From Cryptomeria japonica (Eukaryota; Streptophyta; Pinopsida; Cupressales; Cupressaceae), in assembly GCF_030272615.1 (NCBI RefSeq), contig NC_081415.1, positions 416,856,757 to 416,916,756 on the forward strand: a stretch of DNA of 60,000 nucleotides, in the 5' to 3' direction. Under the pieces are notes generated by a model. That model saw only the letters and a program-made list of their open reading frames with translations, made no database searches and was not told the DNA's origin. The position numbers and the translations under genes were made by a program. Of the stretch, positions 19,210 through 31,100 are shown one piece after another; position 1 is the stretch's first letter, and every line of letters begins with the position of its first letter.

Positions 19210-20229
19210 ATGGAAAATTTGAAAAAGTAATTGGAAATAGCTCTTTCAGACTATGATGCAGAAAAGTTGAAGAATATCAAACTTGAAGATGATTTGAAGG
19301 CTACACAGGAAATCATTCAGGGACTTCAAGGAAATCTCACTATTGCAAGGAACAAAAGAAGAGAATTTTTTGAGAAGATGCAGAGTGATGATGATGAAAA
19401 AGAAACTCTTAATGACCTTGTTAACAAATTGAGACAAGAAAACAATACAATGAAGAATGAGATGCAAGATATGACTATGAGGTTTTGTAAGGACATTGAA
19501 GATAGAAAGAAGAATGAAGATGACTTGGTTAGAAGACTAAATGATGATGGAAATGAAAACACAAGACTCAGTCATGAAAATGATATGTTGAAGACATATA
19601 TAATTCACTTGGAGCATGATAAAACTGAACTCATGAGACAAAAAGGTTTCTTAGAAAATGAGTTGGTTACTGCAAATCAACATAAGGAGAAATTCAAGAA
19701 AAGCTCATAAGAACTTGATGACATGTTGAAAAATCAGAAACCTAATGGAGATACAAATGGCCTTGGCTTTGAAGTTGGTGAAAGCTCCGGTACTGCAAAC
19801 AATCATGATCATAGTAAACCGGTAAGACAACCTAATGCTTATAAATTCAATGGGAAATGCTTTAACTGTAACAATTATGGTCATAGAGGAAATTAGTGTA
19901 GATCTAGAAACTATCAGAACACCAATGCACCCACCTGCCAATTTTCTAAATGCAATAAAATTGGTCATAACTTAGAAAATTGCATAATGAATGTAAGATG
20001 TTATGTTTGTGGAAGATTTAGACACCTATCTAATCAATGTAGAACACATACCGGCATAGGATATGGAAAACCTATTCAGAAAAACAACGTGACTTGTTAT
20101 GCTTGTAACAAAATTGGACATATTGCAAAATTTTGTAGAAGTAAGGCATCACCGACAAATAACAAAGGACCCAACTTGAAAGGTAAAGAAAAGGTTGAAG
20201 AGGTAAAGCAAGAATTCTCAAAACAATAG
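19210..20229 (+). pseudogene. TE6 ORF1: Gag-like coiled-coil and zinc-knuckle protein
   Basis: The start is ATG at 19210 (GAGATGGAAAATTTG). A single frame of 340 codons is broken only by stops at 19228 (TAA), 19708 (TAA) and 19894 (TAG). At the first and last of these TE9 has CAA and CAG. Residues about 10-165 are a charged coiled coil (ENDMLKTYIIHLEHDKTELM region). GLGFEVGESSG then matches the motif near the Gag coiled-coil end of Sirevirus elements. Four knuckles follow: CFNCNNYGHRGN with its final Cys behind the stop, CNKIGHNLENC, CYVCGRFRHLSNQC and CYACNKIGHIAKFC. It is closely similar to TE9 46850-48121 and more distantly to TE2 ORF1. Expected role: RNA binding and particle assembly. Confidence 0.82.
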
Positions 20230-20625
20230 ATTAGAAAGTCAGATCAGAGTGTTAGTGAAGCTATTCCTTCACCGGTAGAACATAGCATCACTCCACCGAC
20301 AGGAGGTTCTTCATCTAATTGAAGAGAAATCCTTTGGGGGTATGTCAATAGATTAAAAAACATGCTAATTTACCCTCGGTTGATGGTGAGAAGTTGAAAT
20401 ACTTCTTTACCGGCAGATGTGTTAAGTTTCACTTAACTGAAAGGCATTAAATGTGGTAGTCGAAGGAAATGACATTATAAAGTAAGTATTTTTGGCTCTT
20501 TTTCATTCACTGAGCATTCAAATTTCCTAAGAGCGCGAAAATACCAAGCGAAGGCATCCATAGCAAGAAGTGAAGCAAATCATTCAAGCACTCTTACCTA
20601 AAGGCAGATTAAGATATTTATAACA
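20230..20625 (+). promoter_or_regulatory. TE6 gap between ORF1 and ORF2
   Basis: 396 bases with no long frame. It contains GCGCGAAA at 20533-20540 (TTTCGCGC on the other strand, an E2F-type sequence), 86 bases before the ORF2 ATG. Its position parallels TTTCGCGG in TE2. Use as an internal promoter is speculative. Confidence 0.3.
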
Positions 20626-23398
20626 ATGGCTTCCTCCTCTGCACCTGAATTCATTGCAAACCCTACTGTAATTGAAGTTGTTAAGTGCCCTAGGCCCGTA
20701 TTTAAGATTATTCCCGAAATTGTGAAGAAAGATGATACCCTAGGAGCATTCTCAAAAATACCTAAAGGAGTTGTATATGCTGAGGATCCTAGAATCTACA
20801 TACATTGTCATATAGAAGAACTAGGAGATGATGAAATTAAGAACATGTACAGGATTGTTATATGTAATGTAAATGGAAATGTTAAACCAAAACATAAGAT
20901 AGTTGAAACCCTAGGTTTTGTGGAAATTCTTTGTATTCCTGATTTTCCCAAGGATATTATAAGGATTGCGTTAAGCAGAGTTCATGGGGAGTTCTTTTGG
21001 TTGGATTCAATTCATAAGATAACCAAAGAGGTAGTTAGGGCAGTGACAGGCTTACCTTCCACTGGTAGTAGGCCTGACAAGACTAAAAAGGTTTCAAATG
21101 ACACTGTAACGACCCTAACCGGCGCAACCTTTGACAAAAGATCCCTGAGAGTAAATGATGTAAAGGACATCAATGTAAGGTTCATCAGCATGATTCTTGG
21201 ATACAAGGCTACTCATGCCAACAGACTAAACTTTGTTTCTAGCTTATGTATCAAAAGTGCTTATGACATGGTAAACAACAATGCAAAGATTGACATATGC
21301 GAATGGTTGAAGGACGAACTGATAGACAATCTAAAGAAAACCAAAGAGAACAAGACAAAAACAATAGGCAGATAGGCCTCCAACAAAGAAGTTAACACCA
21401 AAGAAAAGGAAAGTAAAACAAGTTGTCCCTCCTTTGGACAAAATTTTGAATGAGATAACTGAAGATGGCAAATTGTCAATTATCAACAAGTTGTATAACA
21501 CACTTTCAAATGATGAAAAAGAAAGTATAGAAAATAGTGTTATCTTACACCTTAATATCTATAAGAAATTTTTGATGGAAGTTGTAGATAATATACCCAT
21601 TGACTTGTATAGAAGGTTAGAAGTCCAAAGGGTAGCAATTGTTGAATTGGATAAAAAGATCAAGATAGAAAAACTACTTGCAGTTCACCCAGTGAACTCA
21701 ATGCAAGAGATAGATGAATTAATAAGTGAGGCTAATGAGACATTATTTTCAATCGGGCACCGACATGTAGCATTAATGGCAGGCAGAGTTAATGAGATAT
21801 CAAAAGAAACTGCAGACAAGTGGGATATATTCTTTGTTGAAAAGGAAAAACAAGAAGAGCTCAAATGACCAAAGACCATCATAGTCTATCAAAAGGATAA
21901 GGATAAGGGGAAACACAAAGTAGGTGGTCCTCCTAGCATAAAGATAATAGATAACTTGCCCCCACCTCCTTCTGATACTCCACCGACACAAACTGTTAAC
22001 ACACAACCGGTAACAGAGAGTATGGAAACACCACATGAGGACACAAATCCTGACTCAGAGGTGTTGTACACAATGAATATCGACACACAGGAAGTCAACA
22101 TTGTGGTTGATAAGGAGACAAGTGAGAAGAGAGATATGGCAATTGAGCCACCGATAGAAGATATTACAGTTGAGACAAATATTGAGGATACCGTTGGAAA
22201 CGTTGAAATTGGGACTGAGCAACAAACTGAAAAATCAGTTGATCCCTTGGTTACTAGAATGGTGACTGATAACATTGAAAAAACCACAGATGGGATACCG
22301 GCTACAAAAAATCCTACTGAGTCACCAACAGTGGACAGTACTAAGGTGCAAATAGAAAAACCGATAGTGGATACCACTATAAAATCATCAAAGAAACCAT
22401 CAGTAGAGAGCACAGAGAAACAAATAGAGAGACATACAGAAAAACAAGTAGAGCAATAGGTTCATTCACAGATACATATAGAGACAGTTCCACTGACTAC
22501 AACTAAAAAACCTAAACCTTTGTTAGTTGAAATGCAGACACAAACTGACCCTCCAAAGAAAGAGAAAAGCAAAGCTATTACTACCACTGGTGGATTACAA
22601 ATTGTGAAGGTAGTTGGACAGTCATCCGTAACCTCCATGAATGAATTTAGACCAACTAATGTGACAAAGGTATTATTAGATTCAATCAAGAAAATAACAG
22701 ATAATGTACTAGCATATAAGGCTATTGATGATACCTTACCAATTTTGAAATCAATAGCACCCAAGTGTAAAATAGAGAATAAAGATTCTTTAAGACAATT
22801 AGACACATTGTCTAAGTACATAACCGACAACCTACTAACAATTGATCAAATCAATGAGGAGACCTTCAGAGAGAAAATGAAAAAAGAGAAGGAAAAATTC
22901 TTTGAGGAGACAGTCAAGAAGAATAAGGAAAATATGGATACATTATTACTAGTACTAGGAAAGACATTTTTGGACTTCAAGAAATTATACAAAGATACAT
23001 GCAAAACAAACATTTTGACAGAGGATACAGATAAAGAGATCAACAGAGCTCAAAAGGAAATCAATAATATTGCTGACAATTTAATAGGTTCATTAGATTC
23101 AATATCGGTAGTAGAACAAGAAATTGCAGGATTTGAAGAGAAAATAGAAAAACTTGAAAAAGATAAGGAAAGGTTAAAATTTAAGGCAAAGGAACTGAAG
23201 TGCAGACTAGGTCCTAAACTAGATATCCTCATCTCTTTGAGAAAAGAGATTTCTGAGGCTCTTGTTCCAGGACTTAAGACACCGGAAGAGCAAATGCACT
23301 TACTCACCAGTACAATCCAGAGGACTGAAGCAACACTAAAGGACAGTGATAGATTCTACAACAGTCTGAATGTTGCTTTTGTAACCCACCGGTTATAG
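20626..23398 (+). pseudogene. TE6 ORF2: large protein of unknown function
   Basis: ATG at 20626 (MASSSAPEF). The first frame holds to 21375; after one frameshift the second runs 21362-23398 with stops only at 21866 and 22457, about 920 codons. Blocks: EELGDDEIKNMY, LSRVHGEFFWL and KITKEVVRAVTGLPSTG (residues about 65-147), matching TE2; IDICEWLKDELIDNLKK; a basic TPKKRKVK just after the frameshift, like a nuclear localisation signal; a helical block ending DKWDIFF that aligns with the TE2 KWQEIF block; a long T/P/V/E-rich linker; and a C-terminal coiled coil with KAKELKCRLGPKLDIL. The TE2 segment VCMFFYFEKFF and what follows is missing, so this version is shorter. The function is unknown; no enzyme motif is seen. 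Confidence 0.72.
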
Positions 23399-23629
23399 GG
23401 ATCATAACAGGAACTACACTCAATTGACATAATGACACCCTTTGTCATTGATGCCAAAGGGGGATTAGTAGAGGATGATAAAAAGGAATAAGGATGAGAA
23501 AAATGTATTGACATAAGAGATCATCTGCTTAGGGTGAGCACACAGTTTTGATAGTTTTGGTAAGACATTTTTGGATATACTTTTTGGTTTTTTCTCATGA
23601 GTTTTGCCATCAATGCCAAAGGGGGAGAT
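23399..23629 (+). other. TE6 3' non-coding region with two purine tracts
   Basis: The sequence TTTGTCATTGATGCCAAAGG followed by GGG occurs near 23442, and a second CATCAATGCCAAAGGGGGAG near 23608-23627 leads straight into the 3' LTR. TE9 has the same pair (about 48131 and 48252). The downstream tract is the likely plus-strand primer. Confidence 0.8.
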
Positions 23630-24407
23630 TGTTGAAAAATGCACACTCCAATGAGAAATTGTAGGTGATTGAAGGTATTGTCATTGATGGCAACCTTACA
23701 ATCCTATGACATCGACAGGCACTGGCACAGGCACAGACACCGACATTGATAGTGAAAAAGATGTTTACCGATACCCTGGCCGACAGGATTTTATTTATTA
23801 CATAATGCATTTTATTGTAATATCTTTTTGTAAGCCAACATGACATATTGTAATAAGGCTCATATATAAGTATGAGATCTTGTAGAATATTTGTAATAGG
23901 TAATATGCATAGATGGATATTATGTGTGAATATTGAGGCAGATTGTGGAATAAGGTTTATGATTATTGCAAGAGCTTAAACCGGTACTAAACCTGGCATA
24001 GCAGATGCTGAACCGAAGCAATACATGATATTGGATTTACATAATCCATTTTTGTAAGTCAGTGAGACTTCCTTTTGTAATTAAGCAGTGAGCTTTAGGC
24101 AGTTGGCCTTCCTGCATGTGCAGGCCCCTATTGTATCAGTAATATTCACTTATTGGCTAGTAAGCGAATATTGTGGGTCACAAATCCCTCCGAGGTTTTT
24201 CCCACACCGGGTTTCCTCATTAAAAATATTGTGTTATGGTGTGCTTTCTATGTTGTGTTTATTGTTCTTATTTACTGCATTAATTCTGGTTTACTGGTAC
24301 ACTTATTTGGAATGCAATTTATTTAATAAGCTCAGAAATTCCATTAACCGGTTAGATATTGATTCACCACCCCCCCCCCCCTCTCAGTATCTTTGGGAAT
24401 CCTAACA
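23630..24407 (+). repeat. TE6 3' LTR
   Basis: 778 bases, TGTTGAAAAA to GAATCCTAACA, the partner of 18369-19138. The C-run box has expanded to 12 consecutive C (24370-24381). Confidence 0.93.
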
Positions 24408-24412
24408 AAGGC

Positions 24413-24714
24413 TATATGGATATGTGAGCACACAAACATGACATGTGGCTCAATAAGAAACAAGGGTAGGTAGGAAATAGGTGTGGGTAGGTAGGAGAAA
24501 TAATATAATATTCCACATGAGGTGGATCACCCACTGAATGTGGAATGTAACAACAAGATAAGTCCACAAAAGGTAGAAATTATCCTACACACACTATCCC
24601 AATGTGGCACAAATACCCAAGTGTCTCATACCCAAACTACTATGAAATGCATTTCCTAAGTAAACTTAAGTAAGGTGTAATAATATCCAAGATGAATAAT
24701 TATTTACACCAACA
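24413..24714 (-). repeat. TE4 5' LTR, right piece
   Basis: Resumes the TE4 LTR after TE6 and ends TTTACACCAACA. It is followed by the ATTAC duplication (24715-24719), which marks the return to TE3. It aligns with 12620-12923. Confidence 0.92.
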
Positions 24715-24719
24715 ATTAC

Positions 24720-25725
24720 TTGTAAATAGTAGAAGGAGATATTGGCAAAAGAGCTTCCCAAAGCATTAGAAGAGATCGGCAATGAAGAACATGTGCTAGA
24801 AAACACGAAGATTGTTATGAACTGAAGGAGTATATCATGAGATACTTTATTACATTAAGCACTTAGGGGCTGCTAATCTATTTCCATTAAAAATTAGAAC
24901 ACTTGTGTGGCTAATCAAGCATTGTAATTAGGTCGTCTTCTTGTATTAAGAGACATGTTGTTTCAAGATTGGGGGTCTTTCCTTATAAGAGGAAGATCAT
25001 TTGTTTTTATGAACAAGAACAAGGAAAAACTTCTGAAATACTAGCAATTATAAATTTTTGTCTTCTCTTTATACTGTGCATGAAATCTTGCTAAGTTTCT
25101 TAATTATTCAGTTTGGCTTGTTATTTTGATTACAATAATCAAAGACTTCTCAAACATCTTCTATACACTGTGATTATCTTATTATTTCAGTTCATTATAT
25201 CAAGGATATCTTGGATTGATCAACAAATTCTTCACCTTTGGATGATTGTTATGTCTGGTTCTTTCAAGGAAAGATTAAATACATGCATAATGGTCATTGG
25301 AATAAAGATGAATCATTGAGTATAAGAAACACAACAATTGACAGATTCACATTAGGTGTGAAATAAAAAATTGTCTAATAAGGAAAACATAAAGAATATC
25401 ATTAGGAACCTACTCGACTCTATACCCAATAGAGGGAAGGCACCGATCTCATTTTAGAACCTTAAAACATATTTCACTTTTTTGAAAATATTTTATATTT
25501 ATGTACATTTTAATTAGAAGACCAAAAATGTATCATACTATTTAATAAATCTACTTTACTTCATTCAAGGTAGACCTTCCTACGTATTAGTAGAGCCTAA
25601 AGTGTAGGGATTAACAATCGGACTTGGTCCAATCTGTTAGTTGGCCACTACTGTTTGTTGAACTCAACCATAGAATCTAGCCTATTCTTAGAGTTTAGGA
25701 AATCCTATAGTTTTGAGCTCCAGCA
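24720..25725 (+). repeat. TE3 5' LTR, right piece
   Basis: Resumes the TE3 LTR with TTGTAAATAG, aligning with 33348-34352 of the 3' LTR, and ends GAGCTCCAGCA next to the primer site. No gene is seen; a 68-codon frame at 25113 has a counterpart in the other LTR only because the LTRs are copies. Confidence 0.9.
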
Positions 25726-26144
25726 AATTGGCGACTTTGCTGGGGAGAACATTATCATTTCTTGAAATTTGTTGCCTAAAAGGGTGGTGACTCTAATCAT
25801 GTTTGTATAATCTCAAATAAATTTAAACACACCAATAGGAAAATTCATAACAAACCAAAATTGCGAATTGTTCACCCTGGCCTTGTATGTTTGGCTGAAG
25901 GTCATTGCATAAAGATCACCCAACTGATCACATAGAATTAGCACCAAGAAAATATAATAGAAGGAAAAAATAAAATAAAAAAGAAAGAAGCCAAACTGAA
26001 ATGAAACCTCAAAAAGACAAAAATGGGTGATACTATAGTCAATATATGAATCCACTTACTAATGCAGATGACTTCCAAATAGAAGCAGAAAGAAATATTT
26101 AGAATCAATATAATGAGATGATACTGAATTAGGCACAGGGGACT
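25726..26144 (+). other. TE3 primer site and leader
   Basis: TTGGCGACTTTGCTGGGGAG starts two bases after the LTR. This resembles the TGGCGACTC-type primer site of plant Tat and Ogre elements. I did not assign the tRNA. The remaining 400 bases are A-rich leader without a supported gene. Confidence 0.7.
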
Positions 26145-28140
26145 ATGGCACATCAACATCAAGGGAGAGATAGTAATACACAAAGATGTTTTAAATCTCC
26201 CCTAGGATTCTCAACATCTGGAAGCACTAGCAATAAGCCATCTTCATCAAGCAGCCAAACACAAGGATCTTTAGAGAAAGATTTATATGCTGAAATACTC
26301 ATACTTGAAAAAGAAAAAAGAAGATTGATGCTTCTATACAGGAGAGATATGATAGCCCAAGAGGTGGCTAAATTAGCTACACAACATGCACCCCATGTGT
26401 CTACCCAATTGCAAAAAAGTATGTCCATGGCCAATAATTTTCACACTCACTAATGACTACCTCAGCAGTAAATACTTCACAATATACTATGCCAATGACA
26501 TCTGCTCTTGTTAGTAACCCCATCCACTCAACTACAATATCAATAACTTTTGGGACTATTATAGCCATGAGCCAAGGTGGTATGGGATACCACAATAATG
26601 AATATCTCTTTTGGAACCAAATATCATGCTCCACAATACAATTATATTGGAAATTATCAGAGCTTTAATACAATACAAACTAGTATCAAATCTATCAAGC
26701 TGGACCACAATATCAGTACCAATATGGTAATCAATACCAACATCAACAGAACATGTTTACTAGAGGACCTATGAATGTGGATAGGTACAGGCAAATGGAT
26801 TTCATAGGGATTTTTGGATACCCAAATCCTATCAATAATGAACTAAGAAAGGCAATACCCAAGTTCTCAGGGAAAGATCACATAAGAAGCTTCCTAAACA
26901 CCTTGAATGACTTTGATTTGTGAGAAGATGATGTTTTTATGAAGCTATTCATGCAATCCCTCATTGAGGATGCTAGGGATTGGTACAAGGGCTTGCCAAA
27001 CTCATCAATTCATAGCTGGGAGGAATTCAAAAGGATTATTGTTGAACAATATGGAAGTCATGCAAACCCAAAATTTGTCGTTCATGAAATTATAAATATC
27101 CAGAAGGGGTACAATGAAATAATGTCCAACTTTAATATGAGATTTACAAAATTAATTAACAAGCTACCCCCTAATTTGAAGCCTAATGATTTAATGACTT
27201 TGATGTTTTACATTGATACCTTTGATCCCAAAACAGGGTATGAGCTGAGAACTAGGAATCCCCCAAATTTAATAGAGGCTTATAAAGTTGCAATTATTAT
27301 TGAAAGCAAAAAGAGAGCTTCTGGTAAAACAACTAGGAGAGATGATACACGACTCTACAACCCCAAAATATAGAATAAACAACCTAAAAAGAAGACAAGA
27401 TGGATAAAGTCATAAATTATTTGAAAGACCTTACGCATAAAGTCACAAAGAATGATAGACCAAGGTTGCATGACATGCCATATAGAACCAATTGGAATGA
27501 TGGTAGGACTGTTGATGAGAAGAAAGAGACTCCTGATCCTATAAAGAGAGAAAAAAATCATTTAGTTGTGGGTTCTCCTTGGTGTATGCCTTGCAATTTT
27601 CCACACTTCGCATTATGGTGTATCGTGGCACAAAACTTGTAAGATGATGAAATGGGGTATAATGAATGGGAGGAATATGATGATAGCCAAACCATTAATA
27701 TGCTATCTATTATGGGAGAATATGAATCCTTCGATGATGGTGGATATTAATATGATGTTACTTACCAAAAATAGAATAAACAAGCTCATCAACAAGAAGT
27801 ATTTTCAGACTATGAAGACAATGTTAACATGAGAAATTGGAGAAGGGATGATATTTTATCATTAAGAAGACCCTTTGAGGAAGAGATCAAAGCCCTCACT
27901 ATTTATGCTATAGAGAAGGCCAAAATCAATTATAATATAAGAAATAGAGTAGTCAATCAAGACCAAGGTAAATCGGTTGGTCTTTTCATAAAAGAAAGTG
28001 GTCCAAAAAACCATGATAGGAAGGAATAAAAAGGTAAAGGGCCACAAAAAGTATCATTGGTCAAGCCAAATCATAATATACCTAAGAACCAAGTGCCTTC
28101 AAAGAAAGACACTCCATAACTAGAAGTTCCCAAAGCATTG
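26145..28140 (+). pseudogene. TE3 Gag remnant
   Basis: Begins MAHQHQGRDSNTQR at 26145. Blocks in different frames follow: a helical segment with LEKEKRRLML (26270-26350), the retrotransposon Gag domain at 26939-27373 with DARDWYKGLPNSSIHSWEEF and LMTLMFYIDTF, and a C-terminal part at 27400-28030 with WCMPCNFPHF, a C-x2-C-x3-H pattern placed like the Tat Gag metal-binding site. At least four stops or shifts break it. The capsid-type domain identification is secure; other parts are by position. Confidence 0.82.
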
Positions 28141-28185
28141 ACAACCCATGCAACCTCATTCGCCATTTAAAATACATTATCCTAA

Positions 28186-31100
28186 ATGAAGGTATCGATG
28201 CCCCTTCTTGAGATGATGAGGATCCCAGAGTACAAGAAAAATGCCTTGACATTAATTTCAGAAGTTCCCTACAACTTAAATGGAACCAAGAAAGAAAACA
28301 ATAACAAAACAACATGCTCAGTAAGGGAAGATAAGCAAGTTCTTGTAATATATCTGGGAACTGCCATACCTGATGATTTATCCCAAGCTTATCCATTACT
28401 TGATATTGTTGGTAAACAATAAATTGATGAAGAACCACATGATTGATTTTGGAGCAGCCATTAATGTGATTCCTTTGGGAGTTATGAGAGAGATTCGGTT
28501 AGAAGTTGATGACCACTTTGGTAGGTGTTATGCTATGGATAACATATCTAAGCCTGTTGTAGGAGTTATGAAAGATGTGGAAATAAAAATAGCATCCTAA
28601 CCGTAAGCTACTTATAACATAGATATAACTGTTATAGATGTACCCCCGAATTATGGAATGGTGCTCTCAAGACAATGGACAAGACTAGTAGGAGGATGTA
28701 TTCAGTTAGACCTATCCTCTTCTATAGTGCTAGTGAATGGGAAGAAAGTAAGAATTGAGAGAGAACCTAGATCTCCTCACATTATTGAGCATGTCAATAT
28801 GGAATCAATGGTAAATATTTGTGACATAGAGGTGGGGAATTTTACTGTGCAAATTACACAACCAAAATTACAAAATAGTGACCCAATTACTGTCCACCCA
28901 AAAGTATCCTGATGGTATTTGGCGGATGTTCTTTGATGGAGCATGTAGTAAAGAAGGAAATGGGGCCGACATTATATTCATTTCTCCTAAAGGGAAAACT
29001 TTCAAATATTCTTTTTTATTATCCTTTGAGTGCACTAATAATGTTGCTGAGTATGAAGTCCTTCTGATTGGTTTAAATTTAGCCATCAAGCATGGAATGA
29101 AGCTTCTTAGTGTCTTTGGAGATTCGGAGTTGGTTATTTCACAAATATGGTCCAAATACTTATCAAAGAATAAAAGACTTAAGAAATATAAGAATACGGT
29201 CTGGGACTATATTGAAATGTTTGACGCCTTTTCTATCAGTTGGATCAATAGATCTAAAAACATGACAGCAAATTTTCTTGCCAACATAGCATTAAGACAA
29301 AATGATATCACCATGGCTAACATCTTAGAAATTGAAATGAAATATAGGCCATCCATTCTGGATAATATTTATAGCTGGCAGGTGTTTGAGGATGATGATG
29401 AATTGGTGAAATTTTTGCAGTGCGTCAACAAATATGATACTTAGGAAATCGATTTTAATGCTTTTGTTGAGAATATTCATGGAAAGGATATGGTCTTTGG
29501 GAAGGAAGTGGTAAAATTAAAAACAAATAAAATCCCAAAAGGATTGGAAGCTTTGGAAATGGTTTTTGATGGAAATGATGCACCAATAAAACCCACACCT
29601 ATTGAAAATGATAATTTGGAAAAGATAAATCTAGGAGCAGAACATTCTCTAAAGAAGGTATACATTGGAAAGAAGATAAGTCCTTAAGTCAAGAATATGT
29701 TGATAACATTATTAAGAAAGTACATACATGTGTTTGCATGGTCCTACAAAGATCTAAAGGCTTATAGAGAGGATCTGTTCCAACATGAAATTCCACTAAA
29801 GCCTGGCGCTAAACCTTTCAGGCAAAAATAAAGACTTATAAACCCCACCTTGGCACCCAAAATGCAAGAATAACTCATGAAGTTAAGGGATGGGGGGATA
29901 ATAAGACCTATCAAATATTCTACATGGGTTTCAAACTTGGTACTAGTAAGAAAGGAGAATGGAGATATAAGACTCTATGTGGATTTTAGAAATTTTAACA
30001 TTTCATTGCTCAAGGACAATTACCCATTGCCAAATATGGATGCAATGCTACAACACGTCACATGATGTGAATTATTATCTCTGATGGATGGTTTCTCAGG
30101 TTACAATCAAGTTAAATTCAAAGAATCTGAACAATATAAGACCCCCTTCACTACTCCTTGGGGCACCTATGTTTATGTTAGGATGCCATTTAGGCTAACA
30201 AATGTAGGAGCAACATTTCAGCGAGCCATGGATGTAGCATTTATAGTTTTAATCAGTACTATGATGGTGATATATCAAGATGATATCACTATTTACTAAA
30301 AGAAAGAAGAAGAGAATTATTTACATATGGAGAAGATATTTCTGTGAGCACTAGAATATGGGATATCTCTTAATCCTAAAAAATACCAATTCGCAGTCAT
30401 AAAAAGGAAAACTTTTGAGACACATAGTGTCCAAGGAAGGAGTGAGGATAGACCTTGGTAGAGTGGCTAATATCGACAAGATTCCCATCCTAAGATAGTA
30501 AAGGCCATTCAATCATTCTTTGGGTAAATCAACTTTGTTAGAAGATTCATCTCAAATTTTGCTAAGATAGTAAATCCTATATCAAAAATGTTGAAGAAGG
30601 GACACTCTTGGACTAGTCAGCATAAGCCTTGGATGCATTTGTATCCATCAAAAGAGCTATTAAAGAGGCTCCTATTTTGAAATCACCAGATTTTGGTAAG
30701 CCGTTTCAAATTTTCTCTTTTGCTTCTTTCCACACTATTGCTACTGTCATGTTGCAAAAGAACGATGAAGGACATGAACAACCAATAGCCTTCTTCAGTA
30801 AATCTCTTCAGGCTACTGAAATGAAGTATGATATCAATGAGAAATAGGTATATTCTCTAGTTAAAGCTATGAAAACTTTAGACCATTTTTAGTTGGTGTA
30901 GAGGTAGTGGCCTATGTTCCTAATGTAGCCGTGAAGGATATTTTTCAGACAAACAGAAGTAACATGGAGAAGGTGCAGATTGGTTTAATTAGATCCAATA
31001 GTTTAATATAGACATTCAAACCACTAACTTGGTCAGAGGGCAAGGTTTGGCCAAATTCATGGCATAAGCAAACTTAGAAGTAGTATATGTGAAAAATGTA

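Larger units (their letters stand above)
18369..24407 (+). mobile_element. TE6: pol-less LTR retrotransposon, second family with ORF1 and ORF2
   Basis: 6039 bases with LTRs 18369-19138 and 23630-24407 and perfect AAGGC duplications (18364-18368 and 24408-24412). It has a tRNA-iMet type primer site and a purine tract CAAAGGGGGAGAT at 23617-23629. The internal 4.5 kb encodes ORF1 and ORF2 with the same order and similar domains as TE2, although the LTRs are unrelated in sequence over most of their length. No pol domain is present. Confidence 0.93.
12463..24714 (-). mobile_element. TE4: non-autonomous copia derivative with gag and protease only
   Basis: A minus-strand element with LTRs at 12463-12923 (3') and, split by later insertions, 16716-16721, 18211-18368 and 24413-24714 (5'). 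Perfect target duplications ATTAC lie at 12458-12462 and 24715-24719. The primer site is at 16704-16715, and the purine tract (element strand AAGGGGGG) abuts the 3' LTR at 12924. Its own internal region is only about 3.8 kb and codes for Gag and a protease fused to an unknown tail; integrase, reverse transcriptase and RNase H are absent. It is host to TE5 and TE6. Confidence 0.92.

Noticed and set aside
21889-22413. A 174-codon antisense frame across TE6 ORF2
   Set aside because: It mirrors a low-complexity T/P/V/E-rich linker on the coding strand; no start context or domain, and no equivalent in TE2.
24720-25725. Frame at 25113 with a close copy at 33741 as a conserved gene
   Set aside because: The two are the same position in the two LTRs of TE3, so similarity reflects LTR duplication, not coding constraint.
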